Assembly: GCA_021204735.1 (NCBI GenBank)
Contig: JAJPYV010000210.1
Location: forward strand, 1-13,293
Direction: 5' to 3'
Source: Prevotella sp.
GTDB lineage: Bacteria > Bacteroidota > Bacteroidia > Bacteroidales > Bacteroidaceae
DNA length: 13,293 bases
This document shows, one piece after another, positions 8,318 to 13,293 of the stretch. The notes under the pieces were generated by a model. It saw only the letters and a program-made list of their open reading frames with translations. It did no database searches and had not been told where the DNA came from. The first letter of the stretch is position 1; each line of letters starts with the position of its first letter. Both the position numbers and the translations under genes were made by a program.

Positions 8318-9121
8318 ATGGAGTTTAGGACAAGAGTAAAGATTGACGAACCAAAGTTCAAGCTCGATCCATGCGAGGAAATTCTTTTCGTGGGATCTTG
8401 TTTCGCTGACAACATCGGGCAACGATTCAAAGAAGAGAAATTCAGGGCTACAGTGAACCCATTCGGAGTGATGTACAATCCAGCGAGTATTCTGCACACA
8501 GTGAGACGCACGGAAGAAAAGCCACGAGTTGCATTCTTTACGCTTGGAACAAACAGAGTATATATTTTTAATGAGACTGGAGAGATAGTAGACAACTGCG
8601 AGAAGCGTCCACAACGACTGTTCACAGAGAAAGAACTCACCGTTGATGAATGTACAGATTATCTTGCAGAAGCTGTCAACATACTGGTAGAAAGGCGACA
8701 AGACGTAAGGATAGTAGTAACTGTCAGTCCTATCCGCTATGCCAAATATGGTTTCCACGGAAGTGCACTATCAAAAGCCGCTCTACTGCTCGCCACAGAC
8801 AAGTTAGTGAAACGCTACAGCGAAAGGGTAACATATTTCCCAGCTTACGAGATAGTCAACGACGAACTGCGAGACTACCGTTTTTACGCACCGGATATGC
8901 TCCACCCATCCCAGCAGGCAGTTGAATATATCTGGCAACTCTTTTCAGAAGTGTACTTCTCCGACAACACCAAGCGTTTCATAGAAGAATGGAAGCCAAT
9001 AAAAGAAGCATTAGGGCACAAGCCATTCCATCCCGACTCAGAAGAATACCAGACATTCATGAAAAAAACAATGTTAAAAGTGGATGCACTGTCAAAAAAA
9101 TATCCGAACTTTGTATTGTAA
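8318..9121 (+). CDS. GSCFA domain protein, possible SGNH-type esterase
   Basis: This 267-residue protein carries the name-giving motif GSCFADNIG (26-34), followed by VNPFGVMYNP (47-56), the family's VTVSPIR (134-140) and FHGSALSKAALLLA (146-159), then DMLHPS (193-198). The family function is uncharacterised. The Ser27 motif near the N-terminus and the Asp193-x-x-His196 pair near the C-terminus are placed like blocks I and V of SGNH/GDSL hydrolases. I infer a serine esterase or acyltransferase fold, perhaps acting on a sugar O-acetyl group. No signal peptide or membrane segment is visible, so it is predicted cytoplasmic. It starts 43 bp after fkp and ends 10 bp before murF-alr, hence probably cotranscribed with both. 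No -7 element is visible in the 43-bp gap. Family certain, activity unproven. Confidence 0.87.
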   Translation: MEFRTRVKIDEPKFKLDPCEEILFVGSCFADNIGQRFKEEKFRATVNPFGVMYNPASILHTVRRTEEKPRVAFFTLGTNRVYIFNETGEIVDNCEKRPQRLFTEKELTVDECTDYLAEAVNILVERRQDVRIVVTVSPIRYAKYGFHGSALSKAALLLATDKLVKRYSERVTYFPAYEIVNDELRDYRFYAPDMLHPSQQAVEYIWQLFSEVYFSDNTKRFIEEWKPIKEALGHKPFHPDSEEYQTFMKKTMLKVDALSKKYPNFVL

Positions 9122-9131
9122 GATTTCGAAT

Positions 9132-11609
9132 ATGTACACAATAGAGAAAATAACTACCCTAATCGGCGCACGCCGCTATGGAAAAGGCAATTGGAATGGA
9201 ACAATCGGATGGTTGCTCACCGACAGTCGCAGTCTGTGTTTTCCAGAGAACACCCTATTCTTTGCCCTGCGCTCCAATCGCAATGATGGTCATAACTATA
9301 TAGCAGACCTATACAGGCGTGGAGTAAGTTATTTTGTCGTGGAAACGCTGCCCCAAAACCACCTCGCCTTATTCCCGAAAGCATGTTTTCTGAAAGTACA
9401 ATCCACCCTGAAAGCACTCCAAAGACTTGCAGAACGCCATCGAGACGAGTTTAACATCCCCATTATAGGCATCACAGGAAGCAACGGCAAAACAATAGTC
9501 AAAGAATGGCTGTATCAAATATTATCTTCGTCGGCAGTGATAACACGCAGTCCGAAGAGTTATAACTCACAGATTGGCGTACCACTTTCCGTGTGGTTAC
9601 TAAACAGCAACACCCAACTTGGAATCTTTGAGGCAGGGATCAGTGAACGAGGCGAAATGGACGCATTGCGCTCCATCATACAACCCACTATATGTGTACT
9701 GACAAATATCGGAACAGCCCATCAGGAGAATTTCTCATCATTAGAAGAAAAATGCTATGAAAAATTACACCTGTTACGAGACACTTTGGCCGTTGTCTAC
9801 CCATACGATGATGAGATAATACGCAAGTGCATAGATAAAAGCAGCTACAAAGGAAAGCGAATAGCATGGTCGTTGACATCTAAGGATGCGGAATTATTTG
9901 TCACATCAGTCGAGAAAAAAGACACAGAAACGGTGATTGAATACGTTTTTAAAGGAATAAAAGGCAACTACACCCTCCCCTATATCGACGAGGCATCAGT
10001 AGCCAACTCAATTACCTGTACAGCAGTAGCATTGCATCTTGGCATGTCAACAGCGACATTGGCAGAAAGAATGCAAACATTGGAACCAGTAGCAATGCGT
10101 TTGGAAGTGAAAGAAGGCATTCACGGATGTACATTGATAAATGATTCCTACAATTCAGACATCAACTCCCTCGACATCGCCCTCGATTTCATGAACCGCC
10201 GACCAGACAGCGAGGGGCGCAAACATACACTGATATTAAGCGACATCTACCAAAGTGGATTAGACGGAAGTAAGTTGTATAAAGAAGTGTCAGAACTTGC
10301 AGAAAAACGTAACGTAAACAAGTTTATCGGCATCGGCAGCGAACTCGGAACATGTTCTGACTCTATAAATATAGCAGAAAAGAGTTTTTTCGCCACATGC
10401 GAGGATTTCATCAAAAGTAACACGTTCACTGACCTGCACGATGAAGTAATCTTACTGAAAGGCTCCCGAAAGTTCAGTTTTGACCGAATTACAGAACTTT
10501 TGGAACAGAAAGTACACGAGACGATATTGGAGGTAAACCTCAATGCCATGGTAGAAAATCTGAACTACTACCGTTCATTTCTCAAGGCAGAGACAAAAAT
10601 AGTATGCATGGTAAAGGCAGACGCCTACGGAGCAGGAGCAGTTGAGGTGGCTAAAACTCTGCAAGATCATCGAGTAGACTACCTTGCCGTGGCAGTCGCC
10701 GACGAAGGAGTAACACTAAGAAAAGCAGGCATCACAGGAAACATAATGATAATGAATCCGGAAATGACTTCCTTCAAGACAATATTCGACTATAAGCTCG
10801 AACCAGAAGTTTACAGTTTCCGTATCCTCGATGCCCTTGTCAAGGCAGCACGCAAAGAAGGCATCACAGGTTATCCTGTACATATCAAGTTAGACACAGG
10901 CATGCACCGTCTCGGATTCAATCCTGAAACAGACATTGACGAACTGATAAACCGACTGAAACACCAGAATGCTATTATCCCCCGCTCAGTGTTCTCCCAT
11001 TTCGTAGGTTCCGACAGTGATGATTTCGACAACTTCTCAAAACTCCAGTTCGACCGTTTTATAAAAGGCAGCAACAAGTTGCAGGCGGCATTCACCCATA
11101 AGATATTGCGCCATATAGACAACTCCGCCGGCATCGGTCATTTTCCAGAGCGACAACTCGACATGTGTCGTCTCGGAATAGGTCTCTATGGCGTAAACAA
11201 CAGGAACAACACCATGCTTAGTACAGTAAGTACCTTGAAAACCACGATATTACAACTCAGGCACGTACCCAAAACAGAAACCGTAGGTTACAGTCGCAAG
11301 GGAATACTCACGAGAGACAGTGTAATCGGGGCGATACCTATCGGATATGCCGATGGACTGAACCGTCGACTTGGTTGCGGGCGTTGCTACTGTTTAGTTA
11401 ACGGACAGAAAGCGCCATACGTAGGTAACATCTGCATGGACGTAGCAATGATAGATGTAACAGACATCGACTGCAAGGAAGGAGACACAGTAGAGATTTT
11501 CGGGGAACACCTGCCAGTAACGGTACTATCCGACGTACTCGAAACGATACCATACGAAGTACTCACGAGTGTAAGCAACCGGGTTAAGAGAGTGTACTAT
11601 CAAGATTAA
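9132..11609 (+). CDS. MurF-like Mur ligase fused to alanine racemase
   Basis: The 825-residue fusion pairs a UDP-MurNAc-tripeptide:D-Ala-D-Ala ligase-like half with an alanine racemase half, supplying D-alanine and its use in peptidoglycan precursors in the cytoplasm. In the N-terminal half, TDSR opens the substrate domain, the ATP loop GITGSNGKT is at 113-121, FEAGISERGEM follows, and NDSYNSDINSL occupies the place of MurF's DAYNANP motif. The racemase half begins near 465 (LEVNLNAM). The PLP lysine is Lys495 in MVKADAYGAG, the catalytic tyrosine is probably Tyr720 in VGYSRKG, and IGYADGLNRR and GNICMDVAMID follow. I chose the ATG at 9132, 10 bp after the GSCFA stop codon. An in-frame ATG at 9084 would add 16 residues of unlikely sequence overlapping the GSCFA gene. 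This fusion is usual in Bacteroidetes; whether the ligase half is active is not settled by sequence. Confidence 0.93.
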   Translation: MYTIEKITTLIGARRYGKGNWNGTIGWLLTDSRSLCFPENTLFFALRSNRNDGHNYIADLYRRGVSYFVVETLPQNHLALFPKACFLKVQSTLKALQRLAERHRDEFNIPIIGITGSNGKTIVKEWLYQILSSSAVITRSPKSYNSQIGVPLSVWLLNSNTQLGIFEAGISERGEMDALRSIIQPTICVLTNIGTAHQENFSSLEEKCYEKLHLLRDTLAVVYPYDDEIIRKCIDKSSYKGKRIAWSLTSKDAELFVTSVEKKDTETVIEYVFKGIKGNYTLPYIDEASVANSITCTAVALHLGMSTATLAERMQTLEPVAMRLEVKEGIHGCTLINDSYNSDINSLDIALDFMNRRPDSEGRKHTLILSDIYQSGLDGSKLYKEVSELAEKRNVNKFIGIGSELGTCSDSINIAEKSFFATCEDFIKSNTFTDLHDEVILLKGSRKFSFDRITELLEQKVHETILEVNLNAMVENLNYYRSFLKAETKIVCMVKADAYGAGAVEVAKTLQDHRVDYLAVAVADEGVTLRKAGITGNIMIMNPEMTSFKTIFDYKLEPEVYSFRILDALVKAARKEGITGYPVHIKLDTGMHRLGFNPETDIDELINRLKHQNAIIPRSVFSHFVGSDSDDFDNFSKLQFDRFIKGSNKLQAAFTHKILRHIDNSAGIGHFPERQLDMCRLGIGLYGVNNRNNTMLSTVSTLKTTILQLRHVPKTETVGYSRKGILTRDSVIGAIPIGYADGLNRRLGCGRCYCLVNGQKAPYVGNICMDVAMIDVTDIDCKEGDTVEIFGEHLPVTVLSDVLETIPYEVLTSVSNRVKRVYYQD

Positions 11610-11668
11610 AGCAAAACACTTTTAAACACTTCATTTTGGCAACAAATATCACTTAAAAGAGAACCGAA

Positions 11669-11680
11669 TGAAAGCTTTCA
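11669..11680. repeat. 12-bp perfect palindrome downstream of murF-alr
   Basis: TGAAAGCTTTCA is a perfect palindrome 60 bp after the murF-alr stop codon. It has no loop and no following T-run, so it is a poor terminator and more like a dimeric protein site, or chance. It lies about 90 bp upstream of the transporter -7 element. Confidence 0.35.
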
Positions 11681-11749
11681 AGTCTTAATATTTACAGAAA
11701 ACAAAAAACCGCCATTGCTATTAAACAAATTTAACAAACGGTTGAGTAA

Positions 11750-11763
11750 TTTTATTAATAAAA
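11750..11763. repeat. 14-bp AT palindrome in the transporter promoter
   Basis: TTTTATTAATAAAA is a perfect palindrome sitting in the spacer just upstream of the -7 element at 11768. It contains TTTATTAAT, which also forms the core of the direct repeat beside the activase gene. It could be an operator or simply low-complexity AT sequence. Confidence 0.4.
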
Positions 11764-11767
11764 ATCT

Positions 11768-11775
11768 TATCTTTG
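11768..11775 (+). promoter_or_regulatory. -7 promoter element of the MFS transporter gene
   Basis: TATCTTTG matches TAnnTTTG. A TTG at 11742-11744 is a possible -33 element, but the spacing is about five bases longer than usual. The predicted start near 11782 leaves a leader of about 78 bases before the ATG at 11860, the longest leader predicted in this window. Confidence 0.6.
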
Positions 11776-11786
11776 CAAACTGTAAG

Positions 11787-11807
11787 TGCTAATAATAGAC
11801 ATTAGCA
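11787..11807 (+). promoter_or_regulatory. Inverted repeat in the transporter 5' leader (operator or hairpin)
   Basis: TGCTAAT (11787-11793) and ATTAGCA (11801-11807) are perfect reverse complements separated by seven bases. They lie immediately after the predicted transcription start. As DNA this is a typical size for a dimeric repressor site placed to block RNA polymerase; as RNA it would form a 7-bp stem with a 7-base loop. Carbon-source transporters of this type are usually repressed by GntR- or LacI-type regulators, but none is encoded in the window. Confidence 0.5.
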
Positions 11808-11859
11808 TAAAATAAAAAAGCAAATTTATCTTAAAGAAATACTATAAAAAATAACAAAC

Positions 11860-13293
11860 ATGAATTCAATTCAAACTACAAAAATGACCAACTATCGTTG
11901 GATTATTTGTGCGATGTTGTTCTTTGCGACAACTGTGAATTACATGGATCGTCAGGTTCTTTCACTTACGTGGAAGGACTTTATCGCTCCGGAATTCGAC
12001 TGGAATGACGATTCCTATGGAACAATTACTGCGTACTTTTCGATTTTCTATGCGATTATCATGCTCTTCGCCGGTAAGTTTGTTGACATGCTGGGAACAC
12101 GCAAAGGTTATCTCTGGGCTATCGGTATTTGGTCAACGGGTGCCATATTGCACGCATTCTGCGGTATAGCAACAAGCGGTATCGTATCAGGCTATTGGTT
12201 TGTTGGTTTCGAGGGTGCGAAAGAGCACATCGCTGCTGCCGTAAACAACGCAAGTCATATCGGACTTGCCGTATCGACAATCAGTGTGTGGCTATTCCTC
12301 GTTTGCCGTATGGTACTCGCCACTGGTGAGGCAGGAAACTTCCCGGCAGCAATCAAGGTGACGGCAGAATACTTCCCTAAGAAAGACCGTGCTTTCGCCA
12401 CATCAATTTTCAATAACGGAGCTTCCGTAGGTGCTTTGATAGCTCCTGTGACAATTCCATTGCTCGCCCGTTGTTTCGGTTGGGAAATGTCATTCATCGT
12501 TATCGGTGCATTAGGTTACATCTGGATGATATTCTGGATATTTATTTATGTAAAGCCTGCACAGAACAAGAAGATGAACGCAGCCGAGTTGACATATATT
12601 AATCAGGATGCTGACACTAAAGATGACCCGAAGGACGTACACGACGAGGGTCCGAAGATTGGTTTCGGCAAATGCTTCACATATCGCCAGACATGGGCAT
12701 TCATAGTAGGTAAGTTCATGACAGATGGTGTATGGTGGTTCTTCCTTTTCTGGACACCTGCATATATATCCGACGTTTACGGATATTCATCCGACTCGCC
12801 AATGGGTATGGCTCTTATCTTCACGCTCTATCTCATCACGATGTTGTCAATAGCAGGTGGTTATCTGCCAACATATTTCGTAAACAAGCTCGGTATGAAT
12901 CCATACGCTGGTCGTATGCGTGCTATGCTTATCTTCGCATTCTTCCCATTGTTTGGTATGCTTGCACAGCCTATGGGAACTATTTCTCCTTGGATGCCTG
13001 TAATCCTCATCGGTATTCTCGGAGCAGCTCACCAGTCATGGTCGGCTAACATATTCTCCACAGTCAGTGATATGTTCCCGAAGTCAGCAGTCGCTACCGT
13101 AACAGGTATCGGTGGTATGGCAGGTGGTGTCGGATCATTCCTCATCAACAAGGGCTCTGGTATGCTCTTCACATACTCAGACGCTCAAGGAGCTGCATTC
13201 TCATTCATGGGATTTGAAGGCAAGCCAGCTGGTTACATGATTATCTTCTGTATCTGTGCCGTTGCTTATCTCATCGGTTGGACAGTAATGAAG
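11860..13293 (+). CDS. MFS transporter, ACS family (hexuronate transporter ExuT-like); 3' end outside the window
   Basis: The open frame from ATG 11860 runs 478 codons to the right edge without a stop codon; typical family length suggests only a short tail is missing. The protein is hydrophobic with about 12 membrane segments. Anion:cation symporter hallmarks are NYMDR (27-31) in helix 1, GKFVDMLGTRKG (72-83) as the MFS loop 2-3 signature, GEAGNFPAAIK (156-166) and YFPKKDRAFATS (171-182). A hydrophilic stretch at about 234-265 is the central cytoplasmic loop. An extra segment of about 30 residues (108-137) lies between helices 3 and 4. The family imports hexuronates, glucarate or similar organic anions with protons; the exact substrate is not readable. 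It has its own promoter and a repeat-rich leader. Codons favour GGT, GCT and ATC, suggesting higher expression than the preceding operon. Confidence 0.86.
   Translation, partial: MNSIQTTKMTNYRWIICAMLFFATTVNYMDRQVLSLTWKDFIAPEFDWNDDSYGTITAYFSIFYAIIMLFAGKFVDMLGTRKGYLWAIGIWSTGAILHAFCGIATSGIVSGYWFVGFEGAKEHIAAAVNNASHIGLAVSTISVWLFLVCRMVLATGEAGNFPAAIKVTAEYFPKKDRAFATSIFNNGASVGALIAPVTIPLLARCFGWEMSFIVIGALGYIWMIFWIFIYVKPAQNKKMNAAELTYINQDADTKDDPKDVHDEGPKIGFGKCFTYRQTWAFIVGKFMTDGVWWFFLFWTPAYISDVYGYSSDSPMGMALIFTLYLITMLSIAGGYLPTYFVNKLGMNPYAGRMRAMLIFAFFPLFGMLAQPMGTISPWMPVILIGILGAAHQSWSANIFSTVSDMFPKSAVATVTGIGGMAGGVGSFLINKGSGMLFTYSDAQGAAFSFMGFEGKPAGYMIIFCICAVAYLIGWTVMK

Noticed and set aside
8282..8758. Minus-strand 158-residue open frame
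   Set aside because: It is antisense to the GSCFA gene, whose motifs are intact. The aromatic- and cysteine-rich translation is typical of an antisense shadow.
9084..9131. Upstream ATG extending murF-alr by 16 residues
   Set aside because: It would overlap the GSCFA gene by 38 bp and adds a non-conserved peptide. The ATG at 9132 gives a tidy 10-bp gap.
11669..11680. Palindrome read as an intrinsic terminator for the envelope operon
   Set aside because: It has no loop, only two G:C pairs per arm and no T-run after it. It is listed as a possible protein site instead.
1..13293. Search for CRISPR arrays, tRNA/rRNA genes, insertion sequences, toxin-antitoxin or defence genes
   Set aside because: No regularly spaced repeats, cloverleaf-like segments, transposase motifs or known defence domains were seen; almost all sequence is explained by the seven genes.

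Overview
The window looks like chromosomal DNA of a Bacteroidales bacterium, probably Prevotella or a close relative. Three things support this. Leaders are A-rich and lack clear Shine-Dalgarno sequences. Four intergenic octamers match the Bacteroidetes -7 promoter element TAnnTTTG. Several genes have a typically Bacteroidetes form: a fused fucokinase/GDP-fucose pyrophosphorylase, a MurF-alanine racemase fusion, a GSCFA protein, and a giant tandem-domain acyl-CoA dehydratase activase. Genus level is a guess. No RNA gene, CRISPR array, insertion sequence or phage gene was seen, and no gene-free stretch exceeds 300 bases.

Layout. Bases 1-1417 (minus) hold the first 472 codons of a large BadF/BadG-type activase that runs off the left edge. 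A 197-bp AT-rich gap follows, with a 12-bp direct repeat flanking a candidate -7 box. Bases 1615-2822 (minus) are mtnN (pfs) then luxS in transcription order: together they turn S-adenosylhomocysteine into adenine, homocysteine and the AI-2 precursor. A 98-bp divergent promoter region separates them from a plus-strand run of four genes (2921-11609): a YfhO-family multi-pass membrane protein, fkp, a GSCFA protein and a murF-alr fusion. Gaps are an ATGA overlap, 43 bp and 10 bp, so they probably form one operon. A 250-bp regulatory gap with several inverted repeats leads into an MFS transporter of the hexuronate/anion:cation symporter type (11860 to the right edge, missing only its C-terminal end).

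How the genes fit together. The four-gene run has a cell-envelope theme. Fkp makes GDP-L-fucose from salvaged fucose. YfhO proteins are GT-C-like membrane proteins linked to extracytoplasmic glycosylation. The GSCFA protein carries what look like SGNH-hydrolase residues and may edit a glycan ester. MurF-Alr serves peptidoglycan precursor supply. The least explained items are the GSCFA protein and its place beside fkp, the tandem activase with two cluster-type ATPase halves, and the repeat elements at three promoters. All the main protein families are recognisable, and I do not claim a wholly new system.
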